In this document: positions 50,876-58,964 of the stretch, piece by piece
Numbering within the stretch: the first letter of the stretch is position 1
Layout: each line of letters begins with the position of its first letter
Assembly: GCF_900683735.1 (NCBI RefSeq)
Contig: NZ_LR215979.1
Span: 3,720,001 to 3,784,000, forward strand
DNA: 64,000 bases
Direction: 5' to 3'
DNA from: Fusobacterium ulcerans ATCC 49185
GTDB lineage: Bacteria > Fusobacteriota > Fusobacteriia > Fusobacteriales > Fusobacteriaceae
Program-made: the position numbers and the translations under genes
Notes under the pieces: generated by a model
Seen by the model: the letters and a program-made list of their open reading frames with translations, nothing else
Databases searched by the model: none
Told to the model about the DNA's origin: nothing

Positions 50876-52362
50876 GAGATGTAATTTTAAATTGTAAAAA
50901 TATAAGCAAATCTTTTTCCAAAGTAGAAGTTTTAAAAAATATAAATATTGAAATAAAAAAGGGAGAAGTCCATGCCATAATAGGTGCAAATGGTGCTGGA
51001 AAATCTACTTTGATGAAAATAATTTGTGGAGTGCATGAAGCTAATAGTGGGGAACTGATATATAAAGGAAAAATAGAGAAATTCAAAACTCCTCTTGAAG
51101 CACAGGAGAAAGGAATAAGTATAATATATCAGGAATTGAGTCTTGTATCTACACTTAAAAACTATGAAAATCTTTTTGTAGGAAATGAAATAAAAAAATA
51201 TGGAATATTTACTGATGATACAGAAATGATCAGAAGATTTAGGGAATTATGCAAGAGGTTGAATTTTGATATAGATCCTATGGAAATGACAAGAAATATG
51301 AGTATATCAAAACAGCAGATGATAGAGATACTTAAAGTAGTAGCAAATGATTCCGATATTATAATAATGGATGAACCAACAACTTCATTATCTGAAAAAG
51401 AAAAGAAGTCTTTATTTGATATAATAAGAAAATTGAAAGAAGCTGGAAAAACAGTTATATATATTTCTCATATGTTGGAAGAAGTGTTTTCAGTGTGTGA
51501 CAGGATAAGTATATTGAGAGATGGGGAATTTATAGCTACTAAGAATGTTTTGGAACTTACAAAAGATAAAGTAGTGGAATTGATGACAGGAAAAGCAGTT
51601 AAAAGAGGAAGTATAAGAGAAAAGAGAGATAATAAAAATGAAACAGTTCTTGAGGTGAAAGGGCTGGAATATAAAAATATATTAAAAGATGTATCTTTTC
51701 AGGTGAAAAGAGGAGAAGTAGTGGGAATAGCAGGATTGGTTGGTTCTGGAAGAAGTGAACTGGCAGAATGCATATTTGGAGCAAGAGAGATAAATAAAGG
51801 AGATATTTATTTAGAAGGACAAAAGAAGAAATTTTCACATCCTAAAGATGCTATCAAAAATGGAGTAGGGCTGATACCAGAAGACAGAAAGAATTTTGGA
51901 CTTATATTGAAACATACAATAAAGGATAACTCAACGTTGATACAGATAAAGAAAATGTTATCAGGATTTCTTTTAAGTAATAAAAAAGAGAATGAACATA
52001 TTGAGGAAGCTATAAAAGAACTTTCAATAAAAGTTTCAGATTACAATTTAAAAGTTTCAAGCCTTAGTGGTGGAAATCAGCAGAAAATAGTTATATCTAA
52101 ATGGAAAGATATGGATCTGAAGATATTGATATTTGATGAACCTACAAAGGGAATAGATGTAAATGCCAAAGAAGATATTTTTAAAGTAATAGAAGACTAT
52201 GCAGCTAAAGGAGTGGGAATAATTTTTATATCTTCTGATCTTGAAGAAGTAGAAAGAGTAGCTGATAGAGTTCTTGTTTTGAAAAGAGGAAATTTTATTA
52301 GTGAACTTAGAGGAAATGATATAAATATAGAAAAAATAAACTATTTGGCATTGAATGGCTAG
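50866..52362 (+). CDS. Sugar ABC transporter ATPase, RbsA/MglA type (two ATPase domains)
   Basis: 498 residues with two ABC domains. Domain 1: GANGAGKSTLMKI, SISKQQMIEILK, IIMDEPTTSLSEKE. Domain 2: GLVGSGRSELAECIFG (degenerate Walker A), SLSGGNQQKIVISKW and ILIFDEPTKGIDVNAKEDI. This is the ribose/galactose-type CUT2 arrangement. It powers the permease encoded 12 bases downstream. GGAGGAG precedes the ATG within the previous gene. Confidence 0.94.
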   Translation: MRIGDVILNCKNISKSFSKVEVLKNINIEIKKGEVHAIIGANGAGKSTLMKIICGVHEANSGELIYKGKIEKFKTPLEAQEKGISIIYQELSLVSTLKNYENLFVGNEIKKYGIFTDDTEMIRRFRELCKRLNFDIDPMEMTRNMSISKQQMIEILKVVANDSDIIIMDEPTTSLSEKEKKSLFDIIRKLKEAGKTVIYISHMLEEVFSVCDRISILRDGEFIATKNVLELTKDKVVELMTGKAVKRGSIREKRDNKNETVLEVKGLEYKNILKDVSFQVKRGEVVGIAGLVGSGRSELAECIFGAREINKGDIYLEGQKKKFSHPKDAIKNGVGLIPEDRKNFGLILKHTIKDNSTLIQIKKMLSGFLLSNKKENEHIEEAIKELSIKVSDYNLKVSSLSGGNQQKIVISKWKDMDLKILIFDEPTKGIDVNAKEDIFKVIEDYAAKGVGIIFISSDLEEVERVADRVLVLKRGNFISELRGNDINIEKINYLALNG

Positions 52363-52374
52363 GATGGAGGATAT

Positions 52375-53325
52375 ATGTTAGAACAGTTAAAAAATTCTTT
52401 TAGAAGAGAGAATCTTCTAAAAAATTATGGGATAATAATTGGGTTTTTAGTACTATGTACAATAATAAGTTTTGCAACACCTAATTTTCTTACTAGAAAC
52501 AATATACTTAATCTATTGAGACAATCATCTATAATTGGTGTTATTGCAACAGGAATGACTTTTGTAATAATATCTGGAAATTTTGATATATCAGTAGGAA
52601 AAATAGCTGCTTTAGGAGGAACTATAATAATGAGCATGATTTCAAATGGTCATAGTTTTATTGTCGCCCTTCTAGCTGCACTTTTGGCAGGAGCAGTTAT
52701 TGGATTAATTAATGGATTTGCAGTCGCAGTCATTAAAATACCATCTCTTATAGCAACTATGGGAATGGTCGTAATTTTACAGGGGCTCATTTTTATATAT
52801 ACAGGGGGCTATCCAATTTCAGGAACTAATCCAGTTCTTTCTCTTATTGGAAGAGGCTATATCTTAGGAATACCTGTACCTGTTATAATCTTTTTCCTTG
52901 GGGTGATACTGGCTAATGTAGTTTTAAGAAAGACAGTAATGGGAAGAAGAATATATGCAGTAGGTGGGAATGAAGATTCCAGCAGACTGTCAGGTATAGA
53001 TACCATGAAATACAAAATAATGGTATTCATGATAAATGGTATGGCCTCTATAATAGGGGGACTTATTCTTGTTTCGAGATTGAGTACAGCTACTCCTACA
53101 GCAGGAGAAGGGTATGATATGGATGCAATAGCTTCAGTAGTTATTGGGGGAACAAGTGTAAATGGTGGAGAAGGAAATGTTATGAGAACAATAATAGGGG
53201 TTCTTCTCATGAGTGTTATAAGCAATAGTTTCAATCTTATAGGTGTGAGTATATATTTCCAATATGTATTTAAAGGAATAATAATACTAGCAGCAGTAGG
53301 ATTTGGAAGTTTTAAGAAAAAATAG
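52375..53325 (+). CDS. Sugar ABC transporter permease, RbsC type
   Basis: 316 residues, about eight membrane segments. GMTFVIISGNFDISVGKIAA and YAVGGNEDSSRLSGIDT are conserved in RbsC/XylH-type permeases, and ASVVIGGTSVNGGEGN is the CUT2 permease signature. It forms the channel for the sugar delivered by the binding protein encoded next. Confidence 0.93.
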   Translation: MLEQLKNSFRRENLLKNYGIIIGFLVLCTIISFATPNFLTRNNILNLLRQSSIIGVIATGMTFVIISGNFDISVGKIAALGGTIIMSMISNGHSFIVALLAALLAGAVIGLINGFAVAVIKIPSLIATMGMVVILQGLIFIYTGGYPISGTNPVLSLIGRGYILGIPVPVIIFFLGVILANVVLRKTVMGRRIYAVGGNEDSSRLSGIDTMKYKIMVFMINGMASIIGGLILVSRLSTATPTAGEGYDMDAIASVVIGGTSVNGGEGNVMRTIIGVLLMSVISNSFNLIGVSIYFQYVFKGIIILAAVGFGSFKKK

Positions 53326-53354
53326 ATTTCAATATAATAAAAGGGAGGAATAAG

Positions 53355-54278
53355 ATGAAAAAGTTATTATTAGGAGCTTTATGTCTAGTACTTGGAGCGA
53401 CTGCTTTTGCAGCAGAAAAAGTTGTTGGAGTATCTTTACCAGGACCAGTGGGATATTTTATAGCTGTAAGAGATGGGATGGATACACAGGCTAAAAAAGA
53501 GGGGTTAAAGTTGGAATATACTGATGCTAACTGGGATCCAATTAAACAATTATCACAGATAGAAGATCTAGTAGCTAAAAAAGTAGATGTAATAGCAGTA
53601 GCAGCAGCAGATTCAGAAGCTATTAAAGGAGCAATAGCAATAGCTAATGAGGCAAAAATACCAGTTATAGCATTTACAAATGCAATTGGTAGTGATGAAG
53701 ATGGCAAATATGAGGGTGTAGTTACTTATGTTGGACAAAACGAAGTGAAAACAGGAGCTTTAACAGGTAAAATAGCTAAGAATTTATTGAAAAAAGATGA
53801 TGCAAAAATAGTTCTTATAGAAGGAGTTCCAGGAACACCTCCTCAAAGAAACAGAAAAAAAGGTCTTACTGAAGAAATATCTGGAACAAAAATGGAAATT
53901 GTATATAACCAAACAAGTAGATGGGAAAAGGAAAGAGCTATGAAAATAGTTGAGGACCTTATTCAAAAAAATCAAAAGATGGATATAATAATAACTCAAG
54001 ATGATAACTCAGCTATGGGTGCAGGAATGGCATTACAAGAAGCAGGGTTAAAAGATAAAATATATGTAATTGGACTTGGAGGAAGTAAAGAGGGACTTGC
54101 AGCTATAAAAGATGGACTTATTGATGGAACTACATATATGTCAGCTGTAGAAGAAGGAGCAAAAACTATAGAAGCAGCTGGAAAATTGTTAAGAGAAGAA
54201 AAACTTGAACCAGTAACTCCTATGATTCAAGTAGAAGTAAATAAAGAAAATGTAGATAACTTTAAAGGTGAATGGTAA
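53355..54278 (+). CDS. Periplasmic sugar-binding protein, RbsB type
   Basis: 307 residues. Residues 1-20 are a signal peptide (KKLLLGALCLVLGATAFAA). The remainder is a periplasmic-binding fold of the ribose type: VGVSLPGPVGYFIAVRDGMD, DVIAVAAADSEAIKGAIAIA, GGSKEGLAAIKDGLIDGTTY. The sugar is unknown; with a NagK-like kinase, an amino sugar or its glycoside is plausible. Last gene of the operon, followed by a perfect terminator. Confidence 0.92.
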   Translation: MKKLLLGALCLVLGATAFAAEKVVGVSLPGPVGYFIAVRDGMDTQAKKEGLKLEYTDANWDPIKQLSQIEDLVAKKVDVIAVAAADSEAIKGAIAIANEAKIPVIAFTNAIGSDEDGKYEGVVTYVGQNEVKTGALTGKIAKNLLKKDDAKIVLIEGVPGTPPQRNRKKGLTEEISGTKMEIVYNQTSRWEKERAMKIVEDLIQKNQKMDIIITQDDNSAMGAGMALQEAGLKDKIYVIGLGGSKEGLAAIKDGLIDGTTYMSAVEEGAKTIEAAGKLLREEKLEPVTPMIQVEVNKENVDNFKGEW

Positions 54279-54286
54279 AATATTGA

Positions 54287-54324
54287 AAGGAAGTACAAAT
54301 TCTTTTGTACTTCCTTCTTTTTTT
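54287..54324 (+). terminator. Terminator after the sugar ABC operon
   Basis: Thirteen paired bases (54287-54299 with 54304-54316), TTCT loop, then a T run. It isolates the HutP-like gene from the sugar operon. Confidence 0.92.
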
Positions 54325-54368
54325 ATGGTATGCTATATTTGTATATATGAAAATTGAGAGGTGTAAAA

Positions 54369-54791
54369 ATGCAGTATAAAAGTAAAGATATAGCTAAAGC
54401 TTCAGTTATAATGGCAATGAGTTCTAGAGAGGAAGAAGCAGAACTTAAAATAAAATATCTTAATTCAGGAATAAAAACAGCTGCTGTGGATATAGGTGGA
54501 AATGTAGTAGATTCTATCTCTAAAATATTAGAAAGAGCTTTAGTAGCATCAAAAAGAAATGGAATAATATCAGAATCACATATATATGAAGGAGCTTTAA
54601 CAGGAGCAACTAGAGAAGCTATAGCACAGATAATGGATAAAGCAGTGGGATTTAATGTGGGAGGAAAAATAGGGATTGCAAGATGTCATGAACATCTTTC
54701 AGTATGTATTTTCCTTACAATAGGGATGTTCAGATTGGATGAAGTGGTAATAGGTCTGGGACATAGGGCAGTGCCAATAGATCAAGAATAA
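54369..54791 (+). CDS. hutP: HutP-family RNA-binding antiterminator-like protein
   Basis: 140 residues from ATG 54369, after GAGAGGTG. It aligns with B. subtilis HutP as I remember it: IAKASVIMAMSSREEE with the first strand/helix, SKRNGIISESHIYEGALTGA (HutP SKKSGVIQSEGYRESHALYH), then HLSVCIFLTIGMFRLDEVVI and GLGHRA (HutP GVGINH). HutP binds histidine and Mg2+, then NAG (mainly UAG) triplets near a terminator, and allows read-through. The metal-ligand histidines 73 and 77 seem to be Gly75 and Gly79 here, so the ligand may differ. The leader directly downstream is full of UAG triplets and ends in a terminator. Confidence 0.85.
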   Translation: MQYKSKDIAKASVIMAMSSREEEAELKIKYLNSGIKTAAVDIGGNVVDSISKILERALVASKRNGIISESHIYEGALTGATREAIAQIMDKAVGFNVGGKIGIARCHEHLSVCIFLTIGMFRLDEVVIGLGHRAVPIDQE

Positions 54792-54799
54792 AATAACAG

Positions 54800-54828
54800 T
54801 TGACAAAATCAGAGATTTTTTATATAAT
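54800..54828 (+). promoter_or_regulatory. Consensus promoter of the TrpXYZ-like operon
   Basis: TTGACA at 54800-54805, a 17-base spacer, and TATAAT at 54823-54828: a perfect sigma-70 promoter starting 8 bases after the HutP-like stop. A transcript would begin near 54835 and include a leader of about 206 bases. Confidence 0.88.
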
Positions 54829-54846
54829 CATCATTAATGAAGTATG

Positions 54847-54929
54847 TAGAATAGTAGAAATTGAAGAAGAAATGAAAAACAGTAGAGTAGAATTGTAGAA
54901 TAGTAGGAGAATTTAATACTTTGTAGCAG
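54847..54929 (+). promoter_or_regulatory. UAG/NAG triplet array in the ABC operon leader
   Basis: UAG occurs at 54847, 54852, 54855, 54883, 54888, 54896, 54901, 54904 and 54924; AAG at 54864 and 54867, GAG at 54885 and 54907, CAG at 54880 and 54927 add to it. TGTAGAATAGTAG is repeated exactly at 54845 and 54894. Such triplets are what HutP and TRAP bind in RNA. A hutP-like gene lies 55 bases upstream and a terminator 46 bases downstream. Confidence 0.7.
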
Positions 54930-54975
54930 AATCACCTTATTTTTAAGGGGGATTTGTTGTATTATGTTTATATTA

Positions 54976-55008
54976 CCTTTTTACAATTTTATGTAAAAAG
55001 GTTTTTTT
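54976..55008 (+). terminator. Attenuator-like terminator in the ABC operon leader
   Basis: CCTTTTTACA (54976-54985) pairs perfectly with TGTAAAAAGG (54992-55001), six-base loop, T7 following. It lies between the operon's own promoter and its first gene, 32 bases before the ATG at 55041. A smaller hairpin, CCTTA/TAAGG at 54935-54948, precedes it and could take part in switching. Confidence 0.88.
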
Positions 55009-55040
55009 ATTTCCTCATCAATGGTAATCAGGAGGAGAGA

Positions 55041-56012
55041 ATGAAAATAAAAGTAGGACAGAGATTAATAATGATGGTATTGATGTTTTTAGTTGTAGCA
55101 GGAGTAAAAACTAATGCACAAGAAGGAAAAAAATTTAAAATAGGTATTTCACAGTTTGCAGAGCATCCAGCATTAGATGATGTTAGAAAAGGTTTTGAAG
55201 ATGAGTTAAAATCTTTAGGGGTAAATGCAGACATAACATATAAAAATTCACAGGGAGATACTGGAGTAGCAGGAGTAATAGCACAGAAATTTGTATCAGA
55301 TAAATCAGACCTTATATTTGGAATAGCAACTGTATCAGCCCAGGCTGCTAAACAGTCAACTGATAATATACCAGTTCTTTTCAGCGCAGTGACAGATCCA
55401 GTAAATTCTCAATTAGTAAAAACAATGGATAAAGTAGGAGGAAATGTAACAGGAACAACTGATGCAACTCCTATGGAAAAACAATTAGGGCTATTTCAAA
55501 AAATTAATCCTAAAATTAAAAAAGTTGGAATAATATATAATACAAGTGAGTCAAACTCAGAAATACAAGTAGCCAATGCAAAAGAAATAGGAGCAAAGTT
55601 AGGGCTTGAAATAAGAGCTGTTGGAGTAAATAATATTAATGATATACCTCAGGCTGTAAATTCTATGATATCTAAAGTAGATGGATTCTATACTATCACA
55701 GATAATATAGTTGCTTCTGCTATAAATCTTATTTCTATGGCAGCTAATGAAAGAGGAATGGTAACAGTTGGAGCAGAGGAAGCTCATGTAAATGGTGGAA
55801 TACTTTTAACAGATGGACTTAGTTACTATGAATTAGGAAGACAAACTGGTCGTATGGCTAAAGAAATACTTGTTGATGGAAAGAAACCAGAAGATATGCC
55901 AGTGGAAACATTAGCTAACACTACTAAAGTAGTAAATGAAAAAACAATGAAAAATCTTAAATTAAATAAAGAGCTTCCAGTTTTTGAAGGAGCAGAATTT
56001 ATAGAACAATAG
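55041..56012 (+). CDS. ABC transporter substrate-binding protein, TrpX-like (ABC_sub_bind family)
   Basis: 323 residues from ATG 55041, after GGAGGAGAG; the frame is open further upstream through the leader terminator but without a start signal. Signal peptide at 1-27 (MMVLMFLVVAGVKTNAQEG). The binding fold shows KIGISQFAEHPALDDVRKGF, IFGIATVSAQAAKQST, VLFSAVTDPVNSQLV and GNVTGTTDATPMEKQL, the signature of the ABC_sub_bind family that includes streptococcal TrpX and other amino-acid-type importers. Substrate: tryptophan or another amino acid is likely. Confidence 0.9.
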   Translation: MKIKVGQRLIMMVLMFLVVAGVKTNAQEGKKFKIGISQFAEHPALDDVRKGFEDELKSLGVNADITYKNSQGDTGVAGVIAQKFVSDKSDLIFGIATVSAQAAKQSTDNIPVLFSAVTDPVNSQLVKTMDKVGGNVTGTTDATPMEKQLGLFQKINPKIKKVGIIYNTSESNSEIQVANAKEIGAKLGLEIRAVGVNNINDIPQAVNSMISKVDGFYTITDNIVASAINLISMAANERGMVTVGAEEAHVNGGILLTDGLSYYELGRQTGRMAKEILVDGKKPEDMPVETLANTTKVVNEKTMKNLKLNKELPVFEGAEFIEQ

Positions 56013-56028
56013 GAAAAAGGGGTAAAAA

Positions 56029-56919
56029 ATGAATTCGTTAATGACTATATCAATAGAACAGGGACTCATATTTGCAGTATTAGCAATGGGAGTATTTATA
56101 ACATATAAGATTTTGGATTTTCCTGATTTGTCAGTTGAAGGAACATTTCCATTTGGAGCATTTATCTTCGCAAGATTTGCAACTTTAGGTCTTGATCCAA
56201 TAACAAGTACAATTTTAGCATTTGTATTTGGATCATTAGCTGGGGTGATAACATATTTTCTGCATATAAAAATGAAAATAGCTCCTATATTAGCTGGAAT
56301 CCTTACAATGACTATTCTTTATTCTGTAAATTTGAGAATAAATGGAAAAGCTAATATTCCTCTATATAACAGTCCATCTGTTTTCTCATTAGGAAATAAG
56401 ATAGTAGTTCTTGTGATAATAGTCATGATTATAAAAATATTGATGGATATGTTCCTTAAAACAGAAATAGGATATCTTCTTATAGCAACTGGAGATAATG
56501 AAACTCTTGTAAAATCTTTAGGTGTGAGTTGTGATAAATTTAAACTTTTAGGTCTTATGCTTTCAAATGGACTGGTAGCTGTAAGTGGAGCTCTTATGGG
56601 ACAAAGGCAGGGATTCGCAGATATAAATATGGGAACTTCTATAATAGTTTCTGCACTTGCTTCTATAATAATAGGAGATACAATTCTTAAAAAATCAACA
56701 AAGTTAAAAGGAACAACAAGAGCAATACTAGGTTCTATAAGCTATAAAATAATAGGGGGAATAGCAATAGATTTAGGTCTTGCTCCAACAGATTTGAAAG
56801 CTATCAGTGCAATAATAGTGATAATATTTATAGGATATAATAATGCATCATTCTTTAGTTTAAAAAAGAAGGGAGGAGAAGAAAATGCTAAAAATAAAGA
56901 ACTTGTCAAAGAGCTTTAA
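56029..56919 (+). CDS. ABC transporter permease, TrpY-like
   Basis: 296 residues, about eight membrane segments. YKILDFPDLSVEGTFPFGAF and LSNGLVAVSGALMGQRQGFA, then DINMGTSIIVSALASIIIGD are typical of permeases paired with ABC_sub_bind proteins; the fold is RbsC-like. Its end overlaps the ATPase start by 35 bases. Confidence 0.9.
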   Translation: MNSLMTISIEQGLIFAVLAMGVFITYKILDFPDLSVEGTFPFGAFIFARFATLGLDPITSTILAFVFGSLAGVITYFLHIKMKIAPILAGILTMTILYSVNLRINGKANIPLYNSPSVFSLGNKIVVLVIIVMIIKILMDMFLKTEIGYLLIATGDNETLVKSLGVSCDKFKLLGLMLSNGLVAVSGALMGQRQGFADINMGTSIIVSALASIIIGDTILKKSTKLKGTTRAILGSISYKIIGGIAIDLGLAPTDLKAISAIIVIIFIGYNNASFFSLKKKGGEENAKNKELVKEL

Positions 56920-57661
56920 TGGTGGAACTGAAAATGAATTAAATATATTTGAAAATTTTAATCTTAATATAGAAGAAAGTGAGTTTGTAGCAATATTAGG
57001 ATCAAATGGATGTGGAAAGAGTACTCTTTTTAACCTTATAAGCGGTTCATTGAGGGAGGATGCTGGAAGTATAACTCTTGATGAAACATCAATAAATAAT
57101 TTAAAAGAGGAAGAGAGAGCATGGGGGATAGGAAAAGTTCATCAAGATCCATCTAAGGGAGTATCTCCTTCTCTTACTATATTAGAAAATCTTTCTCTGG
57201 CAGATAAAAAATGTGAAAAGTTCTCTTTGAGAAATCTTATAAAAAAAGATAAAATAAAAAGATTTGTAGAGATTTTAAAAGAAGTGGATTTAGGACTTGA
57301 AAATAAACTGGATACTCAGGTAAAATTTCTTTCAGGAGGACAAAGACAGGCTCTATCTCTTATTATGGCAACTCTTAAGAAGCCAAAACTTCTCCTTTTA
57401 GATGAGCATACAGCAGCTCTTGATCCTAAGACATCAAAGGTAATAATGGAAAAGACAAAACAGCTTATTGATAAGCAGCATATTACAGCTATGATGATAT
57501 CTCATAATTTAAGAAATGCAGTGCAGTATGCTGACAGAATAATTATGTTGGATAAAGGAAGAGTTATCCTTGATGTAGAGAGTAAGAAGATAACTGAATC
57601 AGAACTTGCTAAAATATACAATTCTAAGATAGAAAAAGAACAAATGAGGGCAGCAGGATAA
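56885..57661 (+). CDS. ABC transporter ATPase, TrpZ-like
   Basis: 258 residues. Walker A GSNGCGKSTLFNL near 40, Q-loop GIGKVHQDPSKGVSPSLTI, signature LSGGQRQALSLIMA, Walker B LLLLDEHTAALDPKTSK (His in the place of Pro after Glu, common in this group) and switch MMISHNLRNA. Last gene of the three-gene importer controlled by the UAG/terminator leader. Confidence 0.92.
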   Translation: MLKIKNLSKSFNGGTENELNIFENFNLNIEESEFVAILGSNGCGKSTLFNLISGSLREDAGSITLDETSINNLKEEERAWGIGKVHQDPSKGVSPSLTILENLSLADKKCEKFSLRNLIKKDKIKRFVEILKEVDLGLENKLDTQVKFLSGGQRQALSLIMATLKKPKLLLLDEHTAALDPKTSKVIMEKTKQLIDKQHITAMMISHNLRNAVQYADRIIMLDKGRVILDVESKKITESELAKIYNSKIEKEQMRAAG

Positions 57662-57703
57662 AATAAAATTAAGTTTTAGAGTTTTTAAGTTAGGAGGATC
57701 CTA

Positions 57704-57718
57704 ATGAAAAAATTCTAA
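57704..57718 (+). other. Ribosome-site-equipped four-codon ORF
   Basis: TAGGAGG precedes ATG AAA AAA TTC TAA, a start typical of a secreted protein that stops after four codons. The short dyad TTAGGA/TCCTAA overlaps it. Possibly the last trace of a lost gene. Confidence 0.25.
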
Positions 57719-57771
57719 GACTTTTTTATTTGGAAAAATATTTTTATATCTTGACAAGTGTTTGATACTGA

Positions 57772-57800
57772 TTGACAAAAAACAATGGAAGTAGTATTAT
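57772..57800 (+). promoter_or_regulatory. Promoter of the Mrp gene
   Basis: TTGACA at 57772-57777 and TATTAT at 57795-57800 (17-base spacer), 40 bases before the Mrp ATG. Confidence 0.65.
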
Positions 57801-57839
57801 AATAGGTAGTTTGATAGAAAAATTTAGGGAGGGAATCAA

Positions 57840-58661
57840 ATGTCAGATTGTAATACTTGTCCATCAGGAAGTAGTTGTACAAAAGATAAAGAGAGCTGTG
57901 GAATAGTAAATAATCCACATAATAACATAAAAAAAGTAATTGGAGTAATGAGTGGAAAAGGTGGAGTTGGAAAATCAACAGTAACAACTTTATTTGCAAA
58001 AGAACTGAGTAAATTGGGATACAAAGTTGGAATAATGGATGCAGATATAACTGGACCAAGCATTCCAAGATTAATGGGAATGAAAGATGAAAAAGCTATG
58101 GGAGATGGAGAAAATATATATCCTGTAGTGTCTAAAGAAGGAATAAAAGTTATTTCTCTTAATTTGTTGATAGATGATGAAAATGAACCAGTAATCTGGA
58201 GAGGACCTGTAGTAGGTGGAGCTGTAAAACAGTTCTGGGAAGATGTAATCTGGGGAGATCTTGACTTCTTACTAATAGATATGCCTCCAGGAACAGGAGA
58301 TGTAGCTTTGACAGTTATGCAGTCTACACCAGTTAATGGAGTAGTAATGGTATCTGTTCCTCAGGATATGGTATCTATGATAGTTGCAAAAGCTGTAAAT
58401 ATGACTAAGAAAATGAATATACCTGTATTAGGTGTAGTAGAAAATATGAGTTATATAATTTGCCCAGGATGTGAAACTAAAATAAGCTTTAATGAGGAAA
58501 ATGGAACTAATGATTTCTTAAATGAAATGGGGCTTACTCTACTGGGAGAGCTTCCTATGACTAGAGGAATAGCTGGATTAACAAAGGGAAAAGAAGAGGG
58601 AATAGGAGAATTATTCACACCTATTGCTGTAAATATTGTTAAAGAAATTGAAAAATTATAA
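57840..58661 (+). CDS. mrp: Mrp/NBP35-family Fe-S cluster carrier ATPase
   Basis: 273 residues. The N terminus has a Cys-rich stretch (Cys4, Cys7, Cys13, Cys19) as in the NBP35 branch; the deviant Walker A VMSGKGGVGKSTVT follows near 38-51, then MDADITGPSIPRLMG, WGDLDFLLIDMPPGTGDVAL and the CPGC pair near 207 that holds a bridging Fe-S cluster. It assembles and transfers Fe-S clusters in the cytoplasm. Single gene with its own promoter. Confidence 0.93.
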   Translation: MSDCNTCPSGSSCTKDKESCGIVNNPHNNIKKVIGVMSGKGGVGKSTVTTLFAKELSKLGYKVGIMDADITGPSIPRLMGMKDEKAMGDGENIYPVVSKEGIKVISLNLLIDDENEPVIWRGPVVGGAVKQFWEDVIWGDLDFLLIDMPPGTGDVALTVMQSTPVNGVVMVSVPQDMVSMIVAKAVNMTKKMNIPVLGVVENMSYIICPGCETKISFNEENGTNDFLNEMGLTLLGELPMTRGIAGLTKGKEEGIGELFTPIAVNIVKEIEKL

Positions 58662-58677
58662 AAAATAATTACTTATA

Positions 58678-58791
58678 AAAAATGAGAATGGCTTATAGAG
58701 ATAAAAATAATTTTAGAATAAGAGAATAGAGAAGTCTTTTTCAACTTCTAAGTTTCTAAAATTTAATCTATTTCTAGCTATTCTCATTTTT
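58678..58791. repeat. Long nested hairpin downstream of mrp
   Basis: Three concentric stems: 58678-58693 with 58776-58791 (16 positions, one G-U on RNA), 58709-58718 with 58754-58763 (10, perfect), and AGAAGT/ACTTCT at 58730-58749. A T-rich stretch follows the last arm, so it can end the mrp transcript, but it is far longer than needed. It could be a structured RNA or a small mobile palindromic element. The remaining gap up to 58964 is AT-rich with no gene. Confidence 0.6.
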
Positions 58792-58964
58792 GTTATTCTT
58801 AACATTAAAATAGAATGAATTATATTAAAATAAAATAATATTTTCTGATTTTTTAATAATAAAAATAAGAAAACAGTTGAAATTTTAATTCCTAAGTGTT
58901 ACTATGAAGTTGGATATTGAATACAAAATATCTTATTAAAAATTTAATAATAAGGGGGTTCGAA

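Noticed and set aside
54847-54929. TRAP (MtrB) as the binder of the UAG array
   Set aside because: TRAP uses eleven NAG triplets with 2-3 base spacing; here spacing is irregular (0 to 25 bases) and no TRAP gene is seen, whereas a hutP-like gene is adjacent. TRAP cannot be excluded without the rest of the genome.
54954-55040. Longer N terminus of the TrpX-like binding protein through the leader
   Set aside because: It would translate the terminator hairpin and lose the clean signal peptide; GGAGGAG stands directly before ATG 55041.
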